Source: Psychrobacter sp. 4Dc (lineage in GTDB: Bacteria; Pseudomonadota; Gammaproteobacteria; Pseudomonadales; Moraxellaceae). From it: DNA of 64,000 nt. The stretch spans positions 1 through 64,000 of the forward strand of contig NZ_PJAT01000017.1 of the NCBI RefSeq assembly GCF_002836715.1. The letters are read 5' to 3'. The position numbers and the translations under genes were made by a program. Shown here one piece after another: positions 1-8,950 of the stretch. Below the pieces are notes generated by a model. That model had not been told where the DNA came from. It did not search any database and worked only from the letters and a program-made list of their open reading frames with translations. Numbering within the stretch: the stretch's first letter is position 1; each line of letters opens with the position of its first letter.

Positions 1-121
1 GCTTTTGAAAAAGCTTCAAACTTAAGCTAGGTTCAATAAAATAGCATTACAGTCTAATCTAGAAGAATTAGTCATCACTAGATAGCAGAGGTTTTTCTAA
101 GCAATTAATTTAGGAATGGTT

Positions 122-215
122 ATGAGTATTGGTAAAGATGCAGTCGATAGGATGTTTGCAAAACAAGAGCTTTTTGATAAAGCTTACCAGGAAGGTATGA
201 CCCCTGCCGTCAAAT
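122..215 (+). pseudogene. 5' stub of a gene interrupted by an IS3-family element
   Basis: An ATG at 122 is preceded by AGGA at a good distance (TTAGGAATGGTT) and opens a frame beginning MSIGKDAVDRMFAKQELF. The frame runs into the left inverted repeat of the insertion sequence at about 216 and stops at 254-256 inside the element, giving only 44 residues. On the far side of the element an open frame enters from the right repeat (FLQHSSDGYMDM) and continues to 2318. I infer that the two were one gene. No family is recognised. No clean target duplication is visible, so the exact join cannot be reconstructed. Confidence 0.6.
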
Positions 216-243
216 CCGTACAGTTAAACTTGGGAGATTTTAA

Positions 244-1113
244 TTACGCAGCCTGACGATAATAGTCAAACCACACCTGTCTTGGCGATTTATAGCTCAA
301 GCCCTTTTGAATCCTCGTTTGGTTGTAGTACAGCTCAATATAGCCAATGATATCGTTGATCGCTGCAAATCTAGTCTTATAATCCTGATGATATACCAGC
401 TCGTTCTTTAAAGTGCCCCAGAAGCTTTCTATCGGAGCGTTATCGAAACAGTTGCCTTTGCCGCTCATTGAGCCTATAAACTGATGCTGCTTAATGGTCT
501 TGTGGTAGGCGTGACTACAATACTGGCTGCCTCTGTCAGAATGGACTATTAGTTTTTTGGCAGGTCGTTTGTTCTTGATGGCAATGTTCAATGCGTGACA
601 GACCAAATCTGCGGTCATGCGTTTGTTGATCGCATAGCCGACCAGCTCTTTGGTATATAAGTCTTTGACTCCTGCTAAGTACAACCAGCCCTCATGTGTC
701 CAGATATAAGTAATATCGCTTACCCATGCTTGGTTAGGGCGATTGGCATCAAACTTCTGATCCAGCACGTTATCATAGACCAGTTTGTTGTGATTAGAGT
801 CGGTGGTCACTTTAAAGCGCTTATGACGACGACATCTAATGCCGTGTTCCTCTTTGATGCTTCTTACCATATATAGGCTAATGTCATGCCCTTGCTCGCT
901 TAGATGAGCATGCAGTCGATCTACGCCATAACGTTCTTTCGTTTCATTGTGAGCGGCTTTAACCAGTAACTCGCACTGATTACGATGTACCTGCTGACAG
1001 CTGATATGACGACCCAGCCAGTCATAGTAGCTTGAGGGTTTAACCTGTAGTACGCGGCACATGCTACTAATGCTAAAGACTTGCTGATTGTCTTTAATAA
1101 AGGCGTACTTCAC
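244..1113 (-). CDS. IS3-family transposase OrfB (DDE integrase core)
   Basis: This is the catalytic subunit of an IS3-family transposase, about 289 residues. An N-terminal HTH_21-like region (CRVLQVKPSSYYDWL, about 19-33) is followed by the rve integrase core. The catalytic triad is visible: D133 (SDITYIW), D193 (HSDRGSQY) and E229 (NAPIESFWGTLKNE), with the 35-residue spacing typical of this family. The start is GTG at 1113. Unlike most IS3 elements, orfB lies in the same frame as orfA, separated by about 60 bp with several stops, so the usual -1 frameshift would not fuse them. All catalytic residues are intact, so the protein looks functional. Confidence 0.92.
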   Translation of the reverse strand: MKYAFIKDNQQVFSISSMCRVLQVKPSSYYDWLGRHISCQQVHRNQCELLVKAAHNETKERYGVDRLHAHLSEQGHDISLYMVRSIKEEHGIRCRRHKRFKVTTDSNHNKLVYDNVLDQKFDANRPNQAWVSDITYIWTHEGWLYLAGVKDLYTKELVGYAINKRMTADLVCHALNIAIKNKRPAKKLIVHSDRGSQYCSHAYHKTIKQHQFIGSMSGKGNCFDNAPIESFWGTLKNELVYHQDYKTRFAAINDIIGYIELYYNQTRIQKGLSYKSPRQVWFDYYRQAA

Positions 1114-1154
1114 TAACTGTCACTGCGGGCATAGCCCTACGTCTTGCGTCACTA

Positions 1155-1175
1155 AAACAGTCTACTAGACTGTTT
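1155..1175. repeat. Perfect inverted repeat in the orfA-orfB spacer
   Basis: Two 10-base arms, AAACAGTCTA and TAGACTGTTT, flank a single central base between the two transposase frames. The right part of the same spacer (about 1116-1152) carries a second, imperfect hairpin (GGGC/GCCC) between copies of GTGAC. In a transcript this region would fold just upstream of the orfB GTG start. It may be a translational control structure or a small sequence inserted into the element; this is inference. Confidence 0.6.
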
Positions 1176-1176
1176 C

Positions 1177-1476
1177 TTAACGTTCCTCATTGGCGAAGTA
1201 CGCCGTCGCCTTTTTTAAGATCTCGCGCTCCTCTTCAGCCACTTTAAGCTGCCGCTTGAGCTGCTTTATTTCTTGAAGAGCACTTATAAGATCAGGATCA
1301 TATTGATCTGTGCCGACAAGCTTGCCTTGATTGGCTTTGTTCTGCCAATTTGAGAGCGTTTGCATGGCAATGCCAAGCTGCTTTGCGGTAGCCGAGATAT
1401 TGCCATTATTGTCTGATATCTTCTTGACAGCTTCTGCTTTAAATTCGTCACTGTAGGTTCTTATTTTCTTGGTCAT
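1177..1476 (-). CDS. IS3-family transposase OrfA (helix-turn-helix protein)
   Basis: This 99-residue protein has the DNA-binding fold of IS3-family OrfA. It starts MTKKIRTYSDEFKAEAVKKI, has a helix-turn-helix over about residues 25-45 (ISATAKQLGIAMQTLSNW) and ends in a leucine-zipper-like coil (IKQLKRQLKVAEEEREILKKA). It binds the terminal repeats and pairs with OrfB. A slippery AAAAAAG heptamer lies near its 3' end, as in other IS3 elements, but the -1 frame after it closes quickly at TGA and does not enter orfB. The stop is TAA, and the next in-frame downstream start is the orfB GTG. Confidence 0.9.
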   Translation of the reverse strand: MTKKIRTYSDEFKAEAVKKISDNNGNISATAKQLGIAMQTLSNWQNKANQGKLVGTDQYDPDLISALQEIKQLKRQLKVAEEEREILKKATAYFANEER

Positions 1477-1550
1477 GATAAACTCCGATTAATACGCTTA
1501 GTTTACCAAGTTTAGTTGTACGGTTTCTTCAGCATAGCTCAGATGGCTAT

Positions 1551-2318
1551 ATGGATATGTTATTGGATGACTATGTTGGGCTAGTAATAGGTTTAGATGA
1601 TGCAGGTCGTGTTTATGAAGAGAGCTTCTATACTACTGTTAAATCGGTTTTAGGGTTGAAATTGGACAGATCGTCTTCAGTAGCTAATATGTATAGATCC
1701 TTGGTAGTGGGTTATGATTCTTCTAATTCCTATAGTTCTTACGATTCATATAATCTTGGCTACGACAGTATAACCAATAAGGTCGTAATAGAGCTACTTG
1801 GTAGAACAATAGCGCTCGCTAATCACTCTATAGCGCATTCAATAGATCCGGATGATATCCCAAAGATAGACGCAAAGAAGGTAACAGCGGACTTTAGAGG
1901 GTTTTATATACATACCCTTGCAAGAGTGATTATTCACTATATTGTCAATGCTAAGAATAAAGATACTTCAAGATTAGAATCTTTGCTTAAAGATGAAGAA
2001 GAAATCCTTGAGAAAGCTAAATTAGATTATCAATCTGAAGAGTCAATGTTATATATAGAGAAAAGAGTTTACTCCTTGAGAGACGAAATACACTACAAAA
2101 CACAGCCTACGACATTTATCAGTTTTTTGAATTTCTTAAGATCAAATGGACTATGTTATGACTTAAACTACGATGAAGTCAAAATTGCTACAAAGCTCAA
2201 AGAATATGTCAACTCTCAGCAAATTCAAGATGTAGAGTATATCGATGACATTGAGTTGAAACGATTTTCTACTCTAAGCTTTGCTCAGTTTATCACCTCA
2301 GAATTTTTTGAAGCTTAG
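1551..2318 (+). CDS. 3' part of an IS-interrupted gene of unknown function
   Basis: The frame can be read from the right end of the insertion sequence (about 1524) with the first ATG at 1551, giving 255 residues. I recognise no family. What can be seen is an acidic start (MDMLLDDYVGLVIGLDDAGR), a Ser/Tyr-rich stretch at about 50-70 (SSNSYSSYDSYN), a helical charged middle with possible coiled coil at about 145-185, and no signal peptide or membrane segment. No convincing ribosome binding site precedes 1551, so it may be untranslated. A start at 122 with a good Shine-Dalgarno sequence fits the original gene. A strong terminator follows. The content looks more A+T-rich than the housekeeping genes, which suggests acquired DNA. 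Confidence 0.55.
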   Translation: MDMLLDDYVGLVIGLDDAGRVYEESFYTTVKSVLGLKLDRSSSVANMYRSLVVGYDSSNSYSSYDSYNLGYDSITNKVVIELLGRTIALANHSIAHSIDPDDIPKIDAKKVTADFRGFYIHTLARVIIHYIVNAKNKDTSRLESLLKDEEEILEKAKLDYQSEESMLYIEKRVYSLRDEIHYKTQPTTFISFLNFLRSNGLCYDLNYDEVKIATKLKEYVNSQQIQDVEYIDDIELKRFSTLSFAQFITSEFFEA

Positions 2319-2347
2319 AGCAAACCATTCTACACAGCATAATGAAG

Positions 2348-2384
2348 CAGCCCTATAAGCTAATAACTTATAGGGCTGTTTCGT
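2348..2384 (+). terminator. Intrinsic terminator after the interrupted gene
   Basis: The arms CAGCCCTATAAG and CTTATAGGGCTG enclose a short TAATAA-type loop and are followed by TTTCGTT. It lies 30 bp after the stop at 2318. Confidence 0.75.
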
Positions 2385-2587
2385 TATACGAAATACAGTG
2401 AAATACTCTTTGTAGAATTTACTTGGGCAAACATATGTAAAACTGATTATAGCCCACGGAAAAATATGGGCTATTTCTACAAAAAACTCTCCAAACACTT
2501 ATGATTCAAGGCTTCTAGAAGGATGGTGCAGTTGATACTGTTCCACAATTCAGCCCACGGAAGATATTTATACTAGATTCCAGACAT

Positions 2588-2616
2588 AAAAAAACCTGCC
2601 CGAAGGCAGGTTTAGT
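2588..2616 (-). terminator. Intrinsic terminator of tRNA-Leu
   Basis: The arms AACCTGCC and GGCAGGTT enclose CGAA and, read on the minus strand, lead into a run of Ts (the AAAAAAA at about 2588-2594). It lies about 35 bp past the CCA end of the tRNA. Confidence 0.75.
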
Positions 2617-2650
2617 ATAGGTTTGAGACAATTTATTCACTATCCGAAAA

Positions 2651-2735
2651 TGGTGGGGCTGGAGAGACTCGAACTCTCACACCTTGCGGCGCCAGAACCT
2701 AAATCTGGTGCGTCTACCAATTCCGCCACAGCCCC
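2651..2735 (-). tRNA. tRNA-Leu (anticodon UAG)
   Basis: The 85-nt minus-strand sequence folds as a type II tRNA. The acceptor arms GGGGCTG and CAGCCCC are followed by A and an encoded CCA. The anticodon stem CCAGA/TCTGG encloses TTTAGGT, giving anticodon TAG. A long variable arm (GGCGCCGCAAGGTGT region) and the TTCGAGT T-loop are present. The extra arm and D-loop (AATTGGTAGACGC) are typical of leucine tRNAs. Confidence 0.96.
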
Positions 2736-2823
2736 ATTTTCGTTACTCTATCATCAAAAGCGGTTAAGCTCAAACGCTATCTAGACAGTTAACTGATTCG
2801 GTAGTGCGTCTCAGTGGTTGGCT

Positions 2824-2851
2824 ATTATATAGAGTTTTAATTGTTTGGCAA
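2824..2851 (-). promoter_or_regulatory. Sigma-70-type promoter for tRNA-Leu
   Basis: Read on the minus strand, TTGCCA (2851-2846) and a perfect TATAAT (2829-2824) are 16 bp apart. Transcription would begin near 2817, about 80 nt before the tRNA 5' end. Identified by consensus only. Confidence 0.7.
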
Positions 2852-2953
2852 CCCCTATTTGCAATTATTTTTAATTATTTAGCATTTATTTTCGATATTA
2901 ATTTTAAGTAATTGATATTAATAATAATTTAATATCATGTTTTATGCGTTTAT

Positions 2954-4735
2954 TTACTCTTTAGTTGGTACTCTCGGGGCAGAGATATCCAACTGCTGCA
3001 ATTTGCGCGTCAGAGTATTGCGTCCCCAACCAAGTAAGCTCGCGGCTTCTATCTTTTTGCCGCCACTATGATTGAGTGCTGCTGTTAATAAAACGCGCTC
3101 AAACTCAGGGGTTGCTGTTTGCAAAATATCAGTTTCACCCGTGCTTAACGACTGCTCAGCCCAATCAGCCAATGCTTGCTGCCAACTTTGGTTTTTAGGC
3201 AACGGGCTACTTCGCTCATTTTGATGATTATTTAACGCACTGCCTTTTAGTACATCGCTGCTTTGTGTCAAACTCTCTTGAGTTTCTTCCTCTGCTGCGC
3301 GGTGCTCTTCATAAAGCGCTGCATCAGGTGAGATGTTTTCAAGTAGCTCTGGCGGCAAGTCTGTCGCCATCACCGTATCACCAGTGGCCATGACCGTGAG
3401 CCATAAACAGACATTTTCTAATTGACGTACGTTACCGCGCCAGTCAAACGTTTGCATAATTTGCAATGCAGCAGGATGTAAATGTTTTGGAGAGGTACTC
3501 ATTTGTTCTGCGGCAGACTGCATAAAGTAGAGGGCTAATGCAGGAATGTCCTCAGGGCGTGTACGTAGTGGTGGTAGGGGTAACCGAATGACATTGAGAC
3601 GATAAAACAAATCTTCGCGGAATCGGCTTTGTTTTACCAGCTCTTCTAAGTTTTGGTGGGTGGCTGCGATGATACGCACGTCGACCTTTATTGGCTGCTG
3701 ACCACCAACACGATAAAACTCACCATTGGCCAGTACGCGTAACAGCCGTGTCTGAGTGCTAAAAGGCATGTCACCGATTTCATCTAAGAATAAAGTACCA
3801 CCGTCTGCCTGCTCAAAACGGCCTTGACGCATCGTCGTTGCACCAGTAAACGCACCTTTTTCGTGACCAAATAGCTCAGACTCGATCAAGTCATGCGGTA
3901 TGGCTGCCATATTAAGCGCAATAAATGGTTGCTGTTTACGCGGAGAGTGTTGGTGCAATGCACTGGCCACCAATTCTTTACCTGTTCCAGACTCACCAGT
4001 GATTAAGACGGAAATGGGAGATTGTGCCAGCCTGCCAATAGCACGAAACACCGTTTGCATGGCTGGAGACTGTCCAATGATGCCGCTAGGGTTCCCATTA
4101 TCTTTGGTTACGCCGGCACTTTTGTTCTTATTGTCTTTGGTTGTCTTACTAGAAGATGCGGCTTTAGGTTTTATCAGGTCTTCGGTAGACGTGTCAGACG
4201 TTGTATTGGTATTGGGTTCATCAGAAAGGGAAACAGTCGTTGTTTCTAAATTGGGCTGATAATTGATGGCTTTATAAATCGTTGCAACCGCGTCATCTAA
4301 GTCAAAAGGCTTGGGCAAGTATTCAAAAGCACCAGTCTGATAGCTATTGATAGCAGAGGTCAAGTCTGAGTGTGCCGTCATAATTACGATTGGCATTTTA
4401 GGAAAGTGCTGATGGACCCAGTCGCTAAAAGACAATCCATCCATCATTGGCATACGAATATCGGTCAATATGACGTCTGGTAATTGCTCGGCTGACTCTT
4501 GCTGTTTTAAAACATCATTAAGGCGAGTCCATGCTGCTTGTGCTTGAGTAAAACTGATAACGGTCAATCCAGCATCTTCAAACGTGTCGGCCAACACCAT
4601 ACGTAGGGCTGCATCGTCATCGATTAACCACAATGTTGCAGAGTGGTCGCTGGGTGCATTATTCACAGTTACTATTTGTGATTGTGGTGATTGATCATCG
4701 CTTTTAGGTTGGAGGTCGTCGCTATATTCAGTCAT
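2954..4735 (-). CDS. glnG: Nitrogen regulation response regulator NtrC (sigma-54 activator)
   Basis: This is a two-component transcription activator that turns on sigma-54 promoters for nitrogen assimilation when phosphorylated by GlnL/NtrB. Domains in order: receiver at about 33-150 with phospho-acceptor D92 (VILTDIRMP); a Ser/Thr/Lys-rich linker at about 165-215, longer than usual; an AAA+ domain with Walker A GESGTGKE at 247-254 and the sigma-54 contact loop GAFTGA at 294-299; a second linker; and a C-terminal Fis-type HTH (KKIEAASLLGWGRNTLTRKL). At 593 residues it is longer than the usual 470 or so because of the two linkers. It lies 115 bp downstream of glnL on the same strand, so the two probably form an operon. 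Confidence 0.93.
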   Translation of the reverse strand: MTEYSDDLQPKSDDQSPQSQIVTVNNAPSDHSATLWLIDDDAALRMVLADTFEDAGLTVISFTQAQAAWTRLNDVLKQQESAEQLPDVILTDIRMPMMDGLSFSDWVHQHFPKMPIVIMTAHSDLTSAINSYQTGAFEYLPKPFDLDDAVATIYKAINYQPNLETTTVSLSDEPNTNTTSDTSTEDLIKPKAASSSKTTKDNKNKSAGVTKDNGNPSGIIGQSPAMQTVFRAIGRLAQSPISVLITGESGTGKELVASALHQHSPRKQQPFIALNMAAIPHDLIESELFGHEKGAFTGATTMRQGRFEQADGGTLFLDEIGDMPFSTQTRLLRVLANGEFYRVGGQQPIKVDVRIIAATHQNLEELVKQSRFREDLFYRLNVIRLPLPPLRTRPEDIPALALYFMQSAAEQMSTSPKHLHPAALQIMQTFDWRGNVRQLENVCLWLTVMATGDTVMATDLPPELLENISPDAALYEEHRAAEEETQESLTQSSDVLKGSALNNHQNERSSPLPKNQSWQQALADWAEQSLSTGETDILQTATPEFERVLLTAALNHSGGKKIEAASLLGWGRNTLTRKLQQLDISAPRVPTKE

Positions 4736-4812
4736 GTATTGGGCCTAATCAGCAATTATTGATGGTAAGTTGGGGATTGGGAGTTGAGCGTTATGAAACT
4801 TAGCAGCCTTTA

Positions 4813-4844
4813 ATTCATAAATTCATAAATTCATAAATTCATAA
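4813..4844. repeat. Short tandem repeat in the glnL-glnG gap
   Basis: Four exact copies of the 8-mer ATTCATAA lie between the two genes, just after the glnL stop. The copy number may vary between strains by slippage. No function is apparent. Confidence 0.85.
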
Positions 4845-4850
4845 TTTGTT

Positions 4851-6206
4851 TTATGTCTCAGTGATGGGTTGAGTAAATGGTAGATATAGCGTAAATCGGG
4901 TTTGCTTATCTTCTTGCTCTTTTGTCGAGCTCACATCAATCATACCATGATGATGACTGATAATATCTTGGACGATGGATAATCCAAGGCCTGTACCGGC
5001 TGCACGGCTAGTGACCATCGGGAAAAATATCTGACCGATCAATGCTGGATCAATACCTGAGCCATTATCAGTAATAGTAATTTGCATCACTTGCTTGTGC
5101 TGCTGCCCGACGATCGTATGCTGAAAGGCAACCCGCGTTTGAATATGCAATGTCGGTTGATAGTCAGAATTGCTCTCAGTTTGTATGGCAGCTTGTGGTG
5201 ATTCTTGAGACTCTGAGATTTTATTCTGTTGTAGTGTTTGTTCGAACTCAGTCATCGATTCACAAGCATTATTAATGAGGTTTAAAAACACTTGAATAAG
5301 CTGATCCTTATCAGCGCACAATTCTGGCAATGATAAATCATAATCACGCTGTAACACTACCTGTGGATACTGGTTGGTCACTAAAGTTAAGACATGCTCT
5401 AGAGGCTCATGAATATTGAGCGTTTGCCAGTTTGGTAGTTGATTGGAACCCAGAAGCTGCCCAATAAGATGAGTCAATCGATCAGTCTCTGAAATAATAA
5501 TGTCCGTATAGTTGCGCAGTTTTTGATTCATTTTTTGCAAATCATGCTGCGTGTCAGCGTTGGTAGTTATCAAAGCATTATCAGCGCTAGAGGTGTTAGT
5601 AGTAGATGCGTCGCTGAATTTAATGAATTGCCGTTGCAACAGTTGTGCTGCCCCGCGAATACCAGCAAGAGGGTTTTTTATTTCGTGTGCCACCGAGCGT
5701 AGCATATGACGGGCCACTGTATACTGCTGCTGTTGACGCTGCTCCTCAGAGATACGACTTTGACGATCTTTACCCCACATCTCGATAATAAAATAAGGCT
5801 GCTGTTCATAGATGACTGGCGTGACGCTATAGTCGACTGACAATGATAAATTACCGTTTAGCGGTGTTTTTATGATGTGGTCATGATCGATAAAAGGCTG
5901 TTGGTAGTTCTGAGCTTGCACAAAACGCTCGGTCAAAGAGTAAGCTGGCTCGCTCGAAGACTCATTTTCATTTATATCATTATCGATAAATGCAGTATCT
6001 TTAGTCTTCAATTCATCAGGTGCTAGCAGGGTCAATATTGATTGATTGATTAGTCTGCCGCTACTAATGGCGAGTAGCTGCTCGGCTTGAGCATTCAACC
6101 GTGTGATTGATAGCTCATCGTTAACCCATAAAATAGCGGTGAATAAGTGCTGAGATATAAATGCGAGGTCAGGGGTTGTTTTAGCGGTTATAAAATCAGC
6201 GTTCAT
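4851..6206 (-). CDS. glnL: Nitrogen regulation sensor histidine kinase NtrB
   Basis: A cytoplasmic histidine kinase/phosphatase that controls NtrC in response to nitrogen status through PII proteins. A PAS domain occupies about residues 15-145 (ITRLNAQAEQLLAISSGRL). The HisKA H-box is SVAHEIKNPLAGIRGA with H174. The HATPase domain shows the N box (LINNACES), the G1 box (DNGSGID) and the G2 box (GTGLGLSIV). No membrane segments are seen, as expected for NtrB. Its 451 residues exceed the usual 350 or so, with Q/S/T-rich insertions at about 75-90, 200-220 and 320-350. It is upstream of glnG and diverges from rimO. Confidence 0.92.
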   Translation of the reverse strand: MNADFITAKTTPDLAFISQHLFTAILWVNDELSITRLNAQAEQLLAISSGRLINQSILTLLAPDELKTKDTAFIDNDINENESSSEPAYSLTERFVQAQNYQQPFIDHDHIIKTPLNGNLSLSVDYSVTPVIYEQQPYFIIEMWGKDRQSRISEEQRQQQQYTVARHMLRSVAHEIKNPLAGIRGAAQLLQRQFIKFSDASTTNTSSADNALITTNADTQHDLQKMNQKLRNYTDIIISETDRLTHLIGQLLGSNQLPNWQTLNIHEPLEHVLTLVTNQYPQVVLQRDYDLSLPELCADKDQLIQVFLNLINNACESMTEFEQTLQQNKISESQESPQAAIQTESNSDYQPTLHIQTRVAFQHTIVGQQHKQVMQITITDNGSGIDPALIGQIFFPMVTSRAAGTGLGLSIVQDIISHHHGMIDVSSTKEQEDKQTRFTLYLPFTQPITET

Positions 6207-6341
6207 CAGTAGTACCCAAAAAAGTCAGATGCTTGAGATAATATTTAACCACAAATCAAGACTATAGAGCGGCAAAACTGGTGATTTTTGCAAAAAAAAC
6301 GTACAATGCGCTCAGCCAATTTATCTCTAGCAAGGTCAGCC

Positions 6342-7937
6342 ATGTCCAAAACTTCTACCGAGTCAGTGAATACGACAGCAACAGCTCCTCTATCTGCCGT
6401 AAAAGACACTGCCACTATCTTCAATCCTGCCGCGCCTACCATAGTACAAGAGCAGAGTCAGGCAGATGCCAGTCAAACAGACACTAAACAACCTTACCAT
6501 CATAAAGCCAACCATAACCAAAACCGTAGTGTCGGCCAAAGCAGCGATGCTACTTCAGCCTCGACTGCCAATGCGACTGCTACGATGCCAGTTAGTGCAG
6601 CGCCAAAGATTGGCTTTGTGTCACTAGGTTGTCCAAAAGCATTGGTGGATAGTGAGCGTATTATCACTGAGCTAAGCCGTGATGGCTATCAAGTAGCCAG
6701 TGATTATGACGGTGCCGACTTGGTCGTAGTAAACACTTGCGGATTTATTGAATCAGCAGTACAAGAGTCACTCGATGCAATCGGCGAGGCCATTAGCAAA
6801 AATGGTAAAGTGATTGTCACTGGCTGTTTGGGCAAAGAAGCGGACAAAATCCGTGAGATGCATCCAGCTGTACTAGCAGTGACGGGCGCGCATGCTTATG
6901 ACGAAGTGATTACGGCAGTGGCGCAGCATGTGCCTAAGCCAAATCGCAGTCAGGACGCCAACTATGATCCAAAAATAGATTTGATTAATGAAGCGGGCAT
7001 CAAACTGACCCCAAGCCATTATGCTTATCTAAAAATATCAGAAGGCTGTAATCACCGTTGTACGTTCTGCATTATTCCAAGCTTGCGCGGTGATTTGGTA
7101 TCGCGCCCGATTGATAATGTGATGAACGAAGCACTGGCACTCAAGAAAGCTGGCGTGAAAGAATTACTTATCATCTCGCAAGATACCTCGGCATATGGCC
7201 TTGACCTAAAGTACAAGACCAGCTTTTGGAATGGTATGCCGCTCAAGTCTAAGTTTTATGACTTATGCCAAGCATTGAACGATTTGGGCATTTGGGTTCG
7301 CTTGCATTATGTCTATCCGTATCCACACGTAGACAAAGTCGTTGAGTTGATGGGTGAGAAGAAACTGCTTCCTTATCTGGACATTCCGTTCCAGCATGCC
7401 AGTCATCGCATCCTAAAGGCGATGAAACGACCTGCACATAGCGAAAACACCTTGGCCCGTATCAAAGCGTGGCGTGATATCTGTCCTGATATCGTGATTC
7501 GTTCGACCTTTGTGGTTGGCTTTCCTGGCGAGACAGAAGAAGATTTTCAGTGCTTGCTTGATTGGCTAGTTGAAGCACGCCTCGATCGCGTGGGCGCATT
7601 TACTTATTCAGAAGTAGAAGGCGCAGTGGCCAACGACTTGCCTGATCATGTCCCTGAAGACGTCAAGCAGTCTCGCTATGAGCGACTAATGGCGCTACAG
7701 CAAGATATTTCAGCGCAAAAGCTACAGGAAAAGGTCGGCAAGACTTTAACGGTATTGGTCGATGAAATTGATAGCGATGAAAATATTGCTATTTGCCGTA
7801 GCTATGCTGATGCACCTGAAATTGATGGTCATGTCTATGTTGATGACATCAACGCTCAAGTTAAAGTAGGGCAGTTCTTAACCGTGACTATCGACGATGC
7901 TAGCGAATACGATCTATTCGCCAGTTATCAAGGCTAG
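6342..7937 (+). CDS. rimO: Ribosomal protein S12 methylthiotransferase RimO
   Basis: A radical-SAM enzyme that methylthiolates the conserved Asp of ribosomal protein S12. From ATG 6342 it has a hydrophilic N-terminal extension of about 85 residues, then the UPF0004/MTTase domain (cysteines about 97, 133 and 162; [15 protein letters not shown]), the radical-SAM motif C236-x3-C240-x2-C243 ([11 protein letters not shown]) followed by the RimO-specific [10 protein letters not shown], and a C-terminal TRAM domain. ATG 6342 is preceded by AAGG at a suitable distance. An in-frame ATG lies upstream at 6288, and one downstream at 6600 would give a normal-sized protein of about 445 residues. The extension is not expected in the family. 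Confidence 0.9.
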   Translation: MSKTSTESVNTTATAPLSAVKDTATIFNPAAPTIVQEQSQADASQTDTKQPYHHKANHNQNRSVGQSSDATSASTANATATMPVSAAPKIGFVSLGCPKALVDSERIITELSRDGYQVASDYDGADLVVVNTCGFIESAVQESLDAIGEAISKNGKVIVTGCLGKEADKIREMHPAVLAVTGAHAYDEVITAVAQHVPKPNRSQDANYDPKIDLINEAGIKLTPSHYAYLKISEGCNHRCTFCIIPSLRGDLVSRPIDNVMNEALALKKAGVKELLIISQDTSAYGLDLKYKTSFWNGMPLKSKFYDLCQALNDLGIWVRLHYVYPYPHVDKVVELMGEKKLLPYLDIPFQHASHRILKAMKRPAHSENTLARIKAWRDICPDIVIRSTFVVGFPGETEEDFQCLLDWLVEARLDRVGAFTYSEVEGAVANDLPDHVPEDVKQSRYERLMALQQDISAQKLQEKVGKTLTVLVDEIDSDENIAICRSYADAPEIDGHVYVDDINAQVKVGQFLTVTIDDASEYDLFASYQG

Positions 7938-7965
7938 ATATCCAATAAGATATGCGAGTGAAAAT

Positions 7966-7987
7966 TGCCCAATGGCGGGCAGTTTTT
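7966..7987 (+). terminator. Possible weak terminator after rimO
   Basis: A short GC-rich stem (TGCCC/GGGCA, 6-nt loop) is followed by GTTTTT, about 30 bp after the rimO stop. Confidence 0.45.
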
Positions 7988-8109
7988 GCTACAATTAGCG
8001 CAATTTAGCCTTTTTAATACGCTTAGCTGTAAGTGTAGCGTTGTGGGCAAACTCGATTTGTATTTTACCGATAATTTTCTTTATAATTTCATGATAACAA
8101 GGTGACCTC

Positions 8110-8835
8110 ATGTCTGACAAAAACCCGCGTTACGCTCGTATCTTGCTGAAACTCTCCGGTGAAGCCTTAGCTGGCAGTAAAGACATGGGTATTGATACCG
8201 AAGTGCTTGATAAAATGAGCTTGTCTATCGCTCACTTGCGTGGACTTGGTGTCCAAGTTGGTATCGTGGTCGGCGGTGGTAACTTATATCGCGGTGCGCA
8301 ATTGCAAAAAGAAGGTCTGGTTGGCCGTGTTACGGGTGATCAGATGGGCATGCTAGCGACCGTTATGAACGGACTGGCAATGCGTGATGCGCTTGAGCGT
8401 CGCAATATCAAAACGCGCTTGATGTCAGCGTTACCGATTGGTGAAGTCACCGAAAGCTATAGCAGTCGTAATGCCATTCGTTATCTCAAAAACGGCGAAG
8501 TTTGTATCTTTGTGGCAGGTACGGGCAACCCATTCTTTACCACTGACACCGCTGCTTGTTTGCGCGGTATCGAAATCGAAGCTGGTTTGATTTTAAAAGC
8601 GACTAAGGTCGATGGCGTTTATGACAAAGACCCGAGCTTACATGATGATGCGGTCAAATATGACGGTCTGACTTTTGATGAAGTACTAGAGCAAAAGCTA
8701 GGCGTCATGGATTTAACGGCTATTGCGTTATGCCGTGAGCATAACGTACCGCTGCAAGTGTTTGATATGACAAAGCCTAATGCATTATTAAATGTCATCA
8801 TGGGTGAAAATGAAGGCACACGAGTTTTTCATTAA
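8110..8835 (+). CDS. pyrH: UMP kinase
   Basis: Phosphorylates UMP to UDP in pyrimidine nucleotide synthesis; the bacterial hexameric enzyme of the amino-acid-kinase fold. It is 241 residues, the usual length, with [10 protein letters not shown] at 11-20, GGGNLYRG at about 55-62 and [10 protein letters not shown] at 137-146. ATG is preceded by AAGGTGA. It is followed 115 bp later by frr, the conserved bacterial order. The rpsB-tsf pair that often precedes it is not present here; rimO is upstream. Confidence 0.97.
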   Translation: MSDKNPRYARILLKLSGEALAGSKDMGIDTEVLDKMSLSIAHLRGLGVQVGIVVGGGNLYRGAQLQKEGLVGRVTGDQMGMLATVMNGLAMRDALERRNIKTRLMSALPIGEVTESYSSRNAIRYLKNGEVCIFVAGTGNPFFTTDTAACLRGIEIEAGLILKATKVDGVYDKDPSLHDDAVKYDGLTFDEVLEQKLGVMDLTAIALCREHNVPLQVFDMTKPNALLNVIMGENEGTRVFH

Positions 8836-8950
8836 TTGATGCGATACTGGCAACTAACGTCAGTAAATAATAGCTAACGATTAGCAATAAATAATTAATA
8901 TCCCAATAGCAAATAAAAAATTTGTCGGTAACGATAAATAAGGATACACA

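Larger units (their letters stand above)
216..1523 (-). mobile_element. IS3-family insertion sequence, about 1.3 kb
   Basis: The element is bounded by near-perfect 18-bp inverted repeats: CCGTACAGTTAAACTTGG at 216-233 and, reading inward from the right, CCGTACAACTAAACTTGG ending at 1523. It holds the two reading frames of IS3-family elements, orfA (HTH) and orfB (DDE integrase core), both on the minus strand. The 1.3-kb length is usual for the family. No direct target repeat is evident next to the repeats (AAAT on the left, TTTC on the right), so the exact ends may be off by a few bases or the duplication has been lost. It splits a gene of unknown function. Confidence 0.85.
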
